A stretch of DNA of 35,256 nt from Acidobacteriota bacterium (GCA_003223115.1 QHXW01000036.1:1-35256), one strand, 5' to 3'; positions 1 to 7,873 are shown, counted from the first letter of the stretch. Notes: generated by a model not told the origin, from the sequence alone. Program-made: numbers and translations.

Positions 1-642
1 GTCGTCGATTTGACCACGATCGAGCGCCACTTCCAATGCTGCTGACGCCAGGGCAATCAGAGTGATCCCGACGCCATCGATATGCAGCTTGCCGTTTGTT
101 CGGACGGAGGCTCGCTCCGCCTCAAACGCCGGGGGATCTCTTACGAGCCTGCTGCTCAGGAAGAAAGACAAGAAGCCGATCGGAATGTTGATGAAGAATA
201 TCCAACGCCAATTGTAGTAGTTGTCGGTGATCCAGCCGCCCAAGACAGGCCCGATCGCCGGGGCTGTCACGATTACGATCGTGTACAGAGCGAATGCCGA
301 CGCGAGTTTGGCGGGAGGAAATGTGTCCACCAGAATCGCTTGTGATACCGGCGCCAATCCACAGAAAAGTGACGTCAGTGAAAACAGCGCAACGCAACCG
401 AGATAGTATGTTTTTCTCCCGAAGACGCGGCTCAGCCAGGCCGACATCGGCAAGATGACTGCGTTCGCGACAAGGTATGTCGTCAAAATCCAGGTAACCT
501 CGTCGTAGCTTCGGCCGAGACCGCCGCCGATGTAAGGGAGAGCGACATTTGCGATCGACGTGTCGAGCAGTTCCATGAACGTCGCAAGCGTGACAGTTAC
601 AGCGATGAACCACGGGTTGATGGCTGGCTTCCCGTTCGACAT
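1..642 (-). CDS. DHA2-family MFS drug efflux pump (EmrB-like), N-terminal part, internally deleted
   Basis: The gene runs off the left edge; 214 codons are visible from the ATG at 642. The product is an inner-membrane proton-driven drug exporter of the 14-helix DHA2 family. Visible hallmarks are the N-terminal helix with MELLDTSIANVALP, then WILTTYLVANAVILPMSAWL, the GRK loop, and the later block APAIGPVLGGWITDNYYNWR followed by FFINIPIGF. It starts 9 nt after the adaptor stop, so it is the last gene of the efflux operon. Oddity: CGLAP runs directly into VSQAILVDTFPP. In relatives about 20 residues, carrying helix 4 and the R-x-x-Q-G-x-G-G-G motif, lie between these blocks. The frame stays open across the junction. 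The expected KRG after FPP reads KLA. Family is confident; whether the pump works is doubtful. Confidence 0.88.
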   Translation of the reverse strand, partial: MSNGKPAINPWFIAVTVTLATFMELLDTSIANVALPYIGGGLGRSYDEVTWILTTYLVANAVILPMSAWLSRVFGRKTYYLGCVALFSLTSLFCGLAPVSQAILVDTFPPAKLASAFALYTIVIVTAPAIGPVLGGWITDNYYNWRWIFFINIPIGFLSFFLSSRLVRDPPAFEAERASVRTNGKLHIDGVGITLIALASAALEVALDRGQIDD

Positions 643-651
643 GACAGCCTC

Positions 652-1941
652 TCAGTGAACATCCACCGTCGGCTCGACCGACATGCCGGGCCGCAACAAA
701 TGCTCGGCATCCTGATCTTTATCGAGCCGAATCCGCACGGGGAATCGTTGGACAACTTTCACGTAGTTCCCGGTCGAATTTTCCGGCGGGAACAGGCTGA
801 AAAGCGGACCGGCCGCGCCAGGCAGGCTCTCCACTTTGCCCTTATAGTCGCGTCCGAAAGCGTCGACGCGGATCGTGACGGATTGGCCGGGTCTCATCCG
901 TTTGAGCTGCGTCTCTTTGAAGTTTGCCGTGATCCAGATATCGTCCAGGGGAACGATCACAAGCAGGCCCTGCCCCGGCTGGACACGATGTCCAAGCTCA
1001 ACCGTTTTTCGCCCGATCACTCCACTGACCGGCGCGTAGATCTTCGTGTAACTGAGATTCAGCTGAGCGGTGTGCAAATCGGCGCGGGCCTGCTCCAGGT
1101 GTCCGGTAGCTGAATCTGACTTGGCACGCGCATCAGTAACTTGCTGCGGAGCGATGCGGGCAGCGTCGATCTGCGCTTCCCGCTGGACGACAAGGCTGCG
1201 CGTTTCGGCGATCCTCTGTTCTCTCGAAACGATCGCAGCTCGGTCAGCCTCTACTGCCTGGGCGGCGGACGTGCCTTCCGTTTCGCGAGCATCATAATCG
1301 GACCGTGAGATCTCATGCTTTTCGACTAGCGCCTGATAGCGAACGCGGTCCCGTTCAACGCGAGCGTAGATGGCTTCATCCTGCTGCAATTTGTGTAGCG
1401 CGGCAGCCAAGTTCGCCTGCTCCGACGCGACGCTCGCGAGCGCCTGCGCTTTGGCCGCCTCCGCGGAGTGGAGCTGGCCGAATGCGCTCGCGTCCACGAT
1501 GGGAACCGTTACCTGCGCCGAATGCGCCTCCGCTGTGCGGGTCGCAAGGTTTGCTTTTGCATGTTCGAGCTCAGCCGCGTAGTCCCGGGGATCGAGCTCC
1601 ATCAGCAGTGTTCCCGCTTCCACGAGTTGGTTATTCTCCACTCGCGGATTGATGTAAACTACCGTTCCGCTGATCCGAGAGCTCACCAGGTCCAGATGCC
1701 CTTCAATTTGGGCATCATCGGTGGACTCGTAGTCCTGCGAGTGGACCCACCAAAGGGAAGCTCCGGCGACAGCAATCGTCGCCGCAAGAAGAAGGATCCA
1801 GCGCGAAAGGCGTCTACTTGGGACATCGTTTGGGGATTTCGGTTGGTCGCCGGCAAGCTTGGCGGCAGGCTCGCGCGTTTCGACCACGTGCGGTCGCGCC
1901 GTCTCTTGCAAATCCTCGACTTCTGTTTCGATGCGTGCCAC
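652..1941 (-). CDS. HlyD/EmrA-type membrane fusion (adaptor) protein
   Basis: 429 residues. This is the periplasmic adaptor linking the MFS pump to the TolC-like channel. A cytoplasmic N-terminus of about 45 residues is followed by one membrane anchor (WILLLAATIAVAGASLWW). Next comes the STDDAQIEGHLDLVSSRISG lipoyl half-motif, a long alanine/glutamate-rich coiled-coil hairpin, the second lipoyl half (YTKIYAPVSGVIGRKTVELG) and a beta-barrel (VQPGQGLLVIVP to SVTIRVDAF). The start codon is GTG at 1941. AGGAGG at 1950-1955 sits 9 nt upstream and decides it. Only 1 nt separates this start from the stop of the TolC-like gene, so the two are translationally close. Length and domain order are normal for EmrA. 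Confidence 0.93.
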   Translation of the reverse strand: MARIETEVEDLQETARPHVVETREPAAKLAGDQPKSPNDVPSRRLSRWILLLAATIAVAGASLWWVHSQDYESTDDAQIEGHLDLVSSRISGTVVYINPRVENNQLVEAGTLLMELDPRDYAAELEHAKANLATRTAEAHSAQVTVPIVDASAFGQLHSAEAAKAQALASVASEQANLAAALHKLQQDEAIYARVERDRVRYQALVEKHEISRSDYDARETEGTSAAQAVEADRAAIVSREQRIAETRSLVVQREAQIDAARIAPQQVTDARAKSDSATGHLEQARADLHTAQLNLSYTKIYAPVSGVIGRKTVELGHRVQPGQGLLVIVPLDDIWITANFKETQLKRMRPGQSVTIRVDAFGRDYKGKVESLPGAAGPLFSLFPPENSTGNYVKVVQRFPVRIRLDKDQDAEHLLRPGMSVEPTVDVH

Positions 1942-1942
1942 G

Positions 1943-3436
1943 TCACTTACCTCCTAAGAACTCGGGGAGCTTGGTTTCCGCGCTGCCGACGGCACGTGCA
2001 AAGGAAATCATCGCCACATTGAAAGAGAACAGACTCTGGATGTAGTTCTCACTCGCAACAGTGACTGCTTCCTGCGCCTGCACTACTTCGAGATAGTTGG
2101 TGACGCCGTTGCTATACCGGTCCTGCGACTGCGTGAGTGCCCGCTCAGCGAGCGCCTTGTTCCGTTCCGCGACCCGTACGCTCGAATCCGACGCGGTCAG
2201 ATCCAGGCAGGCGACGCGGACATCGTACGCTACGCGGCCCTTCAGGTCTTCATACTCCGCCTCACGGCGAGCCAGGTCCGCCTGCGCCTGCGCAATATCC
2301 GCGCGTATTCGGCCTCCCGTGTAGATCGGCACTGAAATGTTGCCCGCGACGGTATAGACCTGATTGAAGTTCCCGATATTGGCGCCGCCGCCGCCGTAAT
2401 CCGCCGTCACGGAAACAATAGGAAGCCGCTGTGCCTTTTGAGCACGAACAGTGAATACCGCTGCCTGGACGCTGGCTTCCGCGCTACGGAGATCGGCGCG
2501 GGAGCGCAAGGCTTCGTCCACTGACGTCTTGCTGCTGATTCCGGAGAGGGGATGGTAGGCCAGGGGATCGGTTAACGCGAAGTCCTGGTCGATGGCTAGC
2601 CCGACGATCCGGGCCAGCGTCAGTTTGTCCTTTTCGAGCTGATTGGTTGCGTTTTTCAGCCGCTGGTCGGCTGATTGGCGCTCCACCTGCGCACGGATGG
2701 AATCGATCTCTGGAGAGACTTCATTCTTGACCCGATTCGCGGTTTGCTGGTCCAGCTCGCCAGCGGAGGCGAGCTGTGCCTTTGCAGTCTCCACACGGGC
2801 AGCGCTAGCGATCACCTGCATGTACGCCGTTCCCACTGCGAAAACGACCACATCGCGCGAATCCTGGATGCTCAGCGTCGAAGCTTGTGCATCGCGCTTT
2901 CGAGCGAGGTATTGATTTCGAAGCTCCGCGTTGTAAAGCGACTGCGTTAGGCTCACGCGAGCGTCCTGATATCCAAATCCGCCGCTCGTGGAGGGCAGCG
3001 CGGGCAGACCAGGGATTGGCGGCAGCTTTAGGCCAATCTCTTTGTAACTGAGGTTCTCGTAACCCTGGCGACCCTGAGCTGCCAGTTGCGGCAGTAACGC
3101 GGAGAGTGCTCGAAGGCGTTCGGCGCGTACGTCGGCGCTCGTCTGGTTGGCTTCGACCAACCCAAGGTTGTAGCGCAGGCCGCGCTCAATAGCGGTCCTC
3201 AGCGACAGCTCGAGTCGCGTGCCTGTATTCTTCGATGGCACGCTTCCCAGGTAAGGGTTTTGACGTTGGGCGGCCTGTGCGCTTGGTGTAGTAGTCCCCT
3301 CGGCCGGATTGATGGGGCGCGGAGTGGCGACGGAGTATCCGAGAGGACTTTGAGGCTGTCCCCAAGCCACAAGACTGAAAGTTAGACAAAACGCCAATCC
3401 CAGCGACTTCAGTTCTCTTTGGTTCTTGTTCGCCAT
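1943..3436 (-). CDS. TolC-like outer-membrane efflux channel
   Basis: 497 residues from the ATG at 3436, chosen because GGAGG lies 9 nt upstream and because the N-terminus then reads as a signal peptide (MANKNQRELKSLGLAFCLTF, cleavage probably after the VAWGQ region). A longer in-frame start at 3556 would pass through the operator region and is unlikely. Two outer-membrane efflux protein repeats are visible, with helical alanine/glutamine/arginine-rich segments. Conserved patterns include LSLRTAIERGLRYNLGLVEA, SVPIYTGGRIRADIAQAQAD and a C-terminal VQAQEAVTVASENYIQSLFS. It is the first gene of a three-gene leftward operon (channel, adaptor, MFS pump) and diverges from TetR1, whose probable operators lie between the two starts. 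Confidence 0.93.
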   Translation of the reverse strand: MANKNQRELKSLGLAFCLTFSLVAWGQPQSPLGYSVATPRPINPAEGTTTPSAQAAQRQNPYLGSVPSKNTGTRLELSLRTAIERGLRYNLGLVEANQTSADVRAERLRALSALLPQLAAQGRQGYENLSYKEIGLKLPPIPGLPALPSTSGGFGYQDARVSLTQSLYNAELRNQYLARKRDAQASTLSIQDSRDVVVFAVGTAYMQVIASAARVETAKAQLASAGELDQQTANRVKNEVSPEIDSIRAQVERQSADQRLKNATNQLEKDKLTLARIVGLAIDQDFALTDPLAYHPLSGISSKTSVDEALRSRADLRSAEASVQAAVFTVRAQKAQRLPIVSVTADYGGGGANIGNFNQVYTVAGNISVPIYTGGRIRADIAQAQADLARREAEYEDLKGRVAYDVRVACLDLTASDSSVRVAERNKALAERALTQSQDRYSNGVTNYLEVVQAQEAVTVASENYIQSLFSFNVAMISFARAVGSAETKLPEFLGGK

Positions 3437-3476
3437 TTTCCGGAGCCTCCAGTCGTTCTGAGGGATTTGATGCCAA

Positions 3477-3491
3477 TGGGACCGGTCGGTC
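3477..3491 (-). promoter_or_regulatory. TetR1 operator-like element 1 (two mismatches)
   Basis: The minus strand reads GACCGACCGGTCCCA, matching the consensus GACCGANTGGTCTCA at all but two positions. It lies 41 nt ahead of the TolC-like start, in the divergent promoter region. It is weaker than the other three copies. Confidence 0.55.
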
Positions 3492-3530
3492 GCAAATCGC
3501 GAAGGGAGATTTCTTGGGCTATGTTCGGTC

Positions 3531-3545
3531 TGAGACCATTCGGTC
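3531..3545 (-). promoter_or_regulatory. TetR1 operator-like element 2
   Basis: The minus strand reads GACCGAATGGTCTCA. The core is an inverted repeat GACC-N4-GGTC with a TCA extension. It sits between the divergent efflux operon and TetR1 and is a full match to the element at 3588-3602 apart from the variable seventh base. Confidence 0.75.
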
Positions 3546-3587
3546 CCAATGAGCATCCAAGCAAACGGGAGCGCTATGATACGAAAA

Positions 3588-3602
3588 GACCGACTGGTCT
3601 CA
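3588..3602 (+). promoter_or_regulatory. TetR1 operator-like element 3
   Basis: Reads GACCGACTGGTCTCA. It ends 16 nt before the TetR1 ATG, where binding would block the regulator's own expression. It is in the opposite orientation to the element at 3531-3545, with a start-to-start distance of 57 bp. Confidence 0.75.
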
Positions 3603-3618
3603 GAGCGAGCGCAACTTT

Positions 3619-4212
3619 ATGACCAAAGGCGAACAAACCCGAAAAAAGATCGTGCAGGCAGCTGCGCCGATTTTCAATCAGAGGGGGTATGAGGGCAGTT
3701 CCCTCAATGACTTGATGGAAGCAACCGGCCTCCAAAAGGGTGGGATCTACCGTCATTTCGCAAGCAAAGAGGAGCTTGCCGCGGAGGCGTTCGATTACAC
3801 ATGGGAGGCAGCTTGGAATGCCAGGCTCTTGCACGTGGACGAGAAAGCGAACGGCATCGATAAACTCAAGCAACTCATCGCGAATTTCGTGGAGCACAGG
3901 TCCCCTATTCCTGGTGGGTGTCCTATCCTGAACACCGCCATCGACGCCGACGACGGAAACCCGGTCCTTCGGGCGCGCGTCGCAAAAGCTCTTCGATCCT
4001 GGGTGGGCCGCGTGCAGGCCTTCGTGGAGCAAGCTCAGGAACAGCGCGACGCGCGTCCCAAGGTGGATCCAAAGGAGGTGGCGACACTGATAGTGGCCTC
4101 GCTCGAAGGCGCCTTTATGATGAGCAGGATTCAGCGCAAAGATGAGGCCCTGCGGCACGTTCAATCGCATCTGAACCGATATCTTGATGGCGAGGTGGCC
4201 GTCTCGCGATGA
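3619..4212 (+). CDS. TetR/AcrR-family repressor (TetR1)
   Basis: 197 residues. The N-terminal helix-turn-helix (about residues 5-55) contains GYEGSSLNDLMEATGLQKGG followed by IYRHFASKEEL, the standard TetR recognition-helix region. The C-terminal ligand-binding half includes PGGCPILNTAIDADDGNP, a pattern seen in TetR repressors of drug-resistance and aromatic-response genes. It diverges from the channel-adaptor-MFS operon, and GACCGANTGGTCTCA elements flank it. It therefore most likely represses both the pump and itself and is released by a small lipophilic or aromatic ligand. Its TGA overlaps the ATG of the next gene (ATGA at 4209-4212). The ribosome site before the ATG is weak. Family certain, ligand unknown. 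Confidence 0.95.
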   Translation: MTKGEQTRKKIVQAAAPIFNQRGYEGSSLNDLMEATGLQKGGIYRHFASKEELAAEAFDYTWEAAWNARLLHVDEKANGIDKLKQLIANFVEHRSPIPGGCPILNTAIDADDGNPVLRARVAKALRSWVGRVQAFVEQAQEQRDARPKVDPKEVATLIVASLEGAFMMSRIQRKDEALRHVQSHLNRYLDGEVAVSR

Positions 4213-4670
4213 GTGAGGCGCAGCAGTTGTATCTGGACGATCTGCACGTCGGCCAGAGATTCAAGTCAGGAAGCTATTTGATGGAAGCCGCGCGCATTAA
4301 AGAGTTCGCCGCGGAGTTCGACCCGCAGCCGTTCCATCTCGACCAAGTGGCAGCGGAGGCGAGCATTTTTAGAGGGCTGGCGGCGAGCGGCTGGCAGACC
4401 GCCGCCGTCGCCATGCGGCTGCTGGTTGCCGGCGGCCTGCCATTCGCTGATGGCATTGTCGGCTTGGGCGGAGAGATCGCCTGGCCCAAGCCCACCAGGC
4501 CAGGCGATACTTTGCAAGTCGAAAGTGAAATTATTGAAATCACGCCGTCGCGTTCGAAGCCGCAACAGGGCATCGTGACCGTGCGTAGCACGATGTTCAA
4601 TCAAGACCGGGAAGCGGTCTACCTGCTAACCGCAAAGTTACTTGTACTCAGGCGTCCTCGCGGGAAATAA
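4209..4670 (+). CDS. MaoC-like hydratase/dehydratase (hotdog fold)
   Basis: 153 residues, a single hotdog domain of usual MaoC length. Residues 33-46 carry the hydratase-2-like pattern FAAEFDPQPFHLDQ, with Asp38 and His43 in the positions of the catalytic Asp and His of (R)-enoyl-CoA hydratases. A later AWPKPTRPGDTLQVESEI block is also typical. The expected reaction is reversible hydration of an enoyl-thioester or related unsaturated acyl substrate; the true substrate cannot be read. Its start overlaps the TetR1 stop by 4 nt, so the two are co-transcribed. A TetR1-type element directly follows it, ahead of the alcohol dehydrogenase. Confidence 0.88.
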   Translation: MSEAQQLYLDDLHVGQRFKSGSYLMEAARIKEFAAEFDPQPFHLDQVAAEASIFRGLAASGWQTAAVAMRLLVAGGLPFADGIVGLGGEIAWPKPTRPGDTLQVESEIIEITPSRSKPQQGIVTVRSTMFNQDREAVYLLTAKLLVLRRPRGK

Positions 4671-4674
4671 TTGC

Positions 4675-4689
4675 GACCGATTGGTCTCA
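4675..4689 (+). promoter_or_regulatory. TetR1 operator-like element 4, ahead of the alcohol dehydrogenase
   Basis: Reads GACCGATTGGTCTCA, identical to the element at 3588-3602 except for the variable seventh base. It lies 38 nt before the dehydrogenase ATG at 4728 and just after the MaoC stop. This argues for a second, TetR1-controlled promoter inside the gene cluster. Confidence 0.75.
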
Positions 4690-4727
4690 TCCGCATCTGG
4701 TCAATTAGAGGAACCCTAAAGAATCCT

Positions 4728-5747
4728 ATGTCGACCAAGTTTCACGCTTACGCCACCTCCGCACCCCATGCCCCGCTTGAACCATTCACCTTCGACCCGG
4801 GTGCACTTGGGCCTGAAGAAGTCGAGATTCAAGTCAGCCATTGCGGAATCTGTCACTCCGACCTCTCCATGCTCGACAACGAGTGGGGCATCTCCCAATT
4901 TCCGTTGGTTCCTGGCCACGAAGTGGTCGGGACAATCGTGGCCCTTGGCGAACATGCCAAGGGCCTGAATATCGGCCAGCGCGTAGGCGTCGGCTGGACG
5001 GCCTATAGCTGCCTTTCATGTCACGAGTGCCTCTCGGGAGATCACCATCTGTGTGCGCGCGGTCAAGGCACTATTGTGAGCCGCCCCGGCGCCTTCGCGG
5101 ATCGGGTGCGCGTCCAGTGGACGTGGGCCCGTCCACTGCCCGATGCGCTTGATCCGGCGACCACGGGGCCGCTCCTTTGTGGTGGCATCACCGTCTTTTC
5201 GCCTCTGCTTCAGCATTCCCTTCCTTCTACCGCGAGGGTAGGAATTGTTGGCATCGGCGGGCTGGGCCACATGGCGTTGCAATTTGCCAACAGATGGGGC
5301 TGCGAAGTCCACGCGTTCACCACGAGCGATAGCAAGGAAGCGGAAGCCCATAAACTCGGTGCGCACTACGTCCACAACACCAAACGCGACGTCGAGCTGA
5401 AGAAAATCGCTGGCAGCCTCGATCTCATCATCTCAACCGTCAATGTTCCCCTGGATATCCCCGGATTGCTGGGAACCCTTGCGCCGAAAGGCATTCTTCA
5501 TGTCGTGGGGGCGGTACTCGCCCCCATGCCGATTCCCGCCTTCGGCCTCATAATGGGCCAAAAGTCGGTTTCCGGTTCGCCCGTCGGCAGTCCGACAGCC
5601 ATCGACCGAATGCTCGCCTTCAGCGCCCGGCATTCCATTGCTCCCATTACTGAGGCCTTCCCTATGTCGAAAGTCAACGATGCACTCGACCATCTTCGCG
5701 CCGGCAAGGCCCGCTACCGCATCGTGCTCGTGAACGATCAGTCCTGA
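4728..5747 (+). CDS. Zinc-dependent medium-chain alcohol dehydrogenase (YahK/cinnamyl-alcohol dehydrogenase type)
   Basis: 339 residues from the ATG at 4728. An in-frame TTG at 4671 would put the N-terminus through the operator and was not used. It oxidises alcohols or reduces aldehydes with NAD(P)(H). Catalytic zinc ligands are visible as HCGICHSD (Cys39) and PGHEVVG (His64, Glu65). The structural zinc lobe is Cys95, Cys98, Cys101 and Cys109 in YSCLSCHECLSGDHHLCARG. The nucleotide-binding Rossmann motif is VGIVGIGGLGHMALQFA. Length is normal. It is followed after 18 nt by an SDR and then a RidA-like gene, forming a likely TetR1-controlled detoxification operon with its own operator upstream. 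Confidence 0.93.
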   Translation: MSTKFHAYATSAPHAPLEPFTFDPGALGPEEVEIQVSHCGICHSDLSMLDNEWGISQFPLVPGHEVVGTIVALGEHAKGLNIGQRVGVGWTAYSCLSCHECLSGDHHLCARGQGTIVSRPGAFADRVRVQWTWARPLPDALDPATTGPLLCGGITVFSPLLQHSLPSTARVGIVGIGGLGHMALQFANRWGCEVHAFTTSDSKEAEAHKLGAHYVHNTKRDVELKKIAGSLDLIISTVNVPLDIPGLLGTLAPKGILHVVGAVLAPMPIPAFGLIMGQKSVSGSPVGSPTAIDRMLAFSARHSIAPITEAFPMSKVNDALDHLRAGKARYRIVLVNDQS

Positions 5748-5765
5748 GTACCCCAGGAGCAAACC

Positions 5766-6488
5766 ATGGCAAGCAAAAGGACAGTCATCGTAACCGGAGC
5801 CTCGCAAGGCATCGGAGCAGCCGTTGTCCAGGCCTTTCTGGATCGTGGCTATAACGTCGTTGCGACCTCGCGCAGCGTTTCCAAGGCCGGCTTCGCGCCG
5901 TCACCGAATCTCGCACTCGTCGACGGCGACATCGGTCAGGCTACGACCGCTGAGAAGGTCGCACAAACCGCGATCGCCAAGTTCGGCTCGATCGACCATG
6001 TTGTCAACAATGCGGGCATCTTCGTAGCCAAGTCTTTCACGGAGTACACCGCCGACGACTTCCGGGGTCTCGCCTCCACCAACCTGGAAGGGTTCATCTT
6101 CATCACCCAGCTCGCAGTCAAACAAATCCTGTCGCAGGGCGCCGGTGGAAGTGTGACAACCATCACGGCGTCGCTGCTCGAGAACCCTATCGCCGGTCTT
6201 CCGGCATCGGTTGCGATGGTCACAAAAGGTGGACTTGATGCGATTACCCGCAGCCTCGCGAGCGAGTACGCGAAGGACAACATCCGCTTCAATGCGGTCG
6301 CGCCCGGGGTGGTCGACACCCCACTCCACAAAAAGACTCCGAAGGACTTCATGAAGACCCTGTCACCTATGGGGACGATCTCGGATCCCAAGGACATCGC
6401 TGAAGCTGTGGTTTATCTGACAGAAGCTCGTCATGTTACAGGGGAGGTGCTGCACGTGGACGGCGGTGCGCACGCGGGCCGATGGTAA
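5766..6488 (+). CDS. Short-chain dehydrogenase/reductase lacking the catalytic tyrosine
   Basis: 240 residues, classical SDR length. Cofactor motif TGASQGIG at residues 10-17, NNAG at 81-84, and the C-terminal pattern VAPGVVDTPLHKKTPKDF, then TGEVLHVDGGAHAGRW. In the active-site block the sequence is ASVAMVTKGG: Lys154 of YxxxK is present, but the tyrosine position (150) is alanine. From memory, a subfamily with this kind of block exists, so it may be a natural variant with altered or no classical reductase chemistry. CAGGAG about 6 nt before the ATG supports the start. It follows the alcohol dehydrogenase by 18 nt and overlaps the RidA-like gene by 7 nt, so the three are one operon. Confidence 0.9.
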   Translation: MASKRTVIVTGASQGIGAAVVQAFLDRGYNVVATSRSVSKAGFAPSPNLALVDGDIGQATTAEKVAQTAIAKFGSIDHVVNNAGIFVAKSFTEYTADDFRGLASTNLEGFIFITQLAVKQILSQGAGGSVTTITASLLENPIAGLPASVAMVTKGGLDAITRSLASEYAKDNIRFNAVAPGVVDTPLHKKTPKDFMKTLSPMGTISDPKDIAEAVVYLTEARHVTGEVLHVDGGAHAGRW

Positions 6489-6970
6489 GCGTAAAAGGGT
6501 CGCAGCCAGGCGGTGCAGATCGCCGATTGCAGGACCTTGGCATTCAACTCCCAGCCGCCCCGACGCCGTTTGGTATTTATGTCGAGACGGTACAGACGGG
6601 CAACCTTCTCTTTTTTAGCGGGATGCTCCCAGTTGTCGATCACAAGCCGAAGTACCTTGGCCGACTCGGGAAAGAGCTCAATATCGAGGCTGGGCGAGAT
6701 GCCGCTTACACTGCGGCTTTGAACGTCCTCGCCGCGGCCAAGGAGCATTTAGGCTCACTCGACAAAGTGACTCGTGTCGTCCGGCTCGGAGTGTTCATAG
6801 CAACCTTCGGGGATTTCTTCGATCAGCCCAAGGTCGCGGACGCTGTCTCGGACCTGTTTCGAGATGTCTTTGGCATCCAGAAAACATCGGTTCGGGTGGT
6901 AATCGGCGTCGCCAGCCTACCCCTGGGAGTGCCGATCGGACTCGATGTCATCTTCGAAGTCGCGGAGTAG
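6482..6970 (+). CDS. RidA/YjgF/UK114-family protein
   Basis: 162 residues with a single YjgF-like fold: FGIYVETVQTGNLLFFSGML, then AYTAALNVLAAAKEHLGSLD, RVVRLGVFIA, and the end SVRVVIGVASLPLGVPIGLD, the usual substrate-pocket strand. Family members deaminate reactive enamine/imine intermediates or hydrolyse related compounds. The pocket arginine of RidA proper is not evident in VVIGVASLP, so it belongs to another Rid subgroup. The start overlaps the SDR stop by 7 nt. As the last gene of the dehydrogenase-SDR-Rid operon, it probably handles reactive by-products. Other in-frame starts slightly downstream cannot be excluded. Confidence 0.9.
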   Translation: MVSVKGSQPGGADRRLQDLGIQLPAAPTPFGIYVETVQTGNLLFFSGMLPVVDHKPKYLGRLGKELNIEAGRDAAYTAALNVLAAAKEHLGSLDKVTRVVRLGVFIATFGDFFDQPKVADAVSDLFRDVFGIQKTSVRVVIGVASLPLGVPIGLDVIFEVAE

Positions 6971-6990
6971 CAAATTTTTTTCTGCGGCGT

Positions 6991-7012
6991 TTAGATGTTT
7001 ATCAACATCCAA
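6991..7012 (+). promoter_or_regulatory. TetR2 operator-like palindrome A (SDR operon)
   Basis: Begins TTAGATGTTTATCAACATCC. It is one of four near-identical 22-bp elements of form TTAGATGNTNNNCAACATC. It lies 46 nt before the SDR ATG at 7059. The similarity to copies C and D extends on both sides (TGCG-CGT before, CAAGTG and GACGGA after), which suggests a shared promoter architecture. Confidence 0.7.
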
Positions 7013-7058
7013 GTGGGCAGACGGACACACACATGTTCAGTCTAAAGGAGTGACGACA

Positions 7059-7820
7059 ATGGGTAGGCTAACGGGCAAGAACATCCTCATCACCGGCGGC
7101 AATAGCGGAATCGGGCTGGCCGCGGCGCAGGAATTCGACCGAGAGGGCGCGCGCGTTGCCATCTGCGGCTTGAATGAGGGGTCGCTGCAGGCGGCTAAGG
7201 AGACGCTCGGAGCTGGAAGTCTCGCCGTTCGCGCGGACGTCAGCAATCTCGCTGACCTCGACACGATGTACGCCACGATCAAGCGCGAGTTCGGGCACCT
7301 GGACGGCGTCTTCGTAAATGCAGGTTATAGCGAGTTCCTGTTGTTCGAAGACGTGACCGAACAAAGCTTCGACAGGGTAATAGCCGTCAATCTCAAAGGG
7401 GCTTATTTCACGATTCAAAAGGCCTTGCCGCTACTCAGGCAAGGCTCGTCTGTAATCATCAATGCGTCCGTTGGCGCGCGCAAGGGGTGGCCGACAACTT
7501 CGACCGTCTCGACCTGCAAGGCAGCAGTCGTCCATCTGGCTCACATCCTCAGCGCCGAACTCGTGGACCGCGGTATTCGCGTGAATACCCTAAGCCCGGG
7601 TCCTACGGACACAGCGATGTTCGGTCGCTTCCCAGGCGAAGAGCAGGGCGAGGCGGTTAAGGGCGTCCTCCGAGCCAACAATCCAAGCAAGCGGTTGGCC
7701 GATCCGTTGGAAATCGCGAAGCTGGCAGTTTACCTCGCGTCGGACGATTCTGTGTACGTCGTCGGGGCAGACTTCTTGATCGACGGCGGGGCCACGGCCA
7801 TTTCGGGCGTGGGCGTCTGA
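7059..7820 (+). CDS. Short-chain dehydrogenase/reductase, catalytic tyrosine replaced by valine
   Basis: 253 residues from the ATG at 7059, fixed by AAAGGAG at 7044-7050. Longer upstream frames would cross the operator. Cofactor motif TGGNSGIG at residues 12-19, VNAG near 86-89, Asn111 (VNLKGAYF), Ser137 (INASVGA), Lys154 (STVSTCKAA) and LSPGPTDTAMFGRFPGEEQG follow SDR order. The catalytic tyrosine position (150) is valine. The C-terminus VGADFLIDGG is standard. It is the first gene of an SDR-hydrolase-cupin row under a TetR2-type element. Its last 160 bases plus the following leader are duplicated at 8690-8904, after the hydrolase. Confidence 0.92.
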   Translation: MGRLTGKNILITGGNSGIGLAAAQEFDREGARVAICGLNEGSLQAAKETLGAGSLAVRADVSNLADLDTMYATIKREFGHLDGVFVNAGYSEFLLFEDVTEQSFDRVIAVNLKGAYFTIQKALPLLRQGSSVIINASVGARKGWPTTSTVSTCKAAVVHLAHILSAELVDRGIRVNTLSPGPTDTAMFGRFPGEEQGEAVKGVLRANNPSKRLADPLEIAKLAVYLASDDSVYVVGADFLIDGGATAISGVGV

Positions 7821-7873
7821 GTCTCGTTGTTGCGAGTGGAAACTTCAACAACACGGAAGGAAAATTAAAAATG
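7658..7873 (+). repeat. SDR-tail/leader direct repeat, copy 1
   Basis: The last 163 bases of the SDR gene and the leader up to the hydrolase ATG recur at 8690-8904 with about nine-tenths identity and one single-base indel near the end. The repeat includes the AACTTCAACAACACG leader, so both the hydrolase and the cupin gene carry the same 5' leader. Confidence 0.9.
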
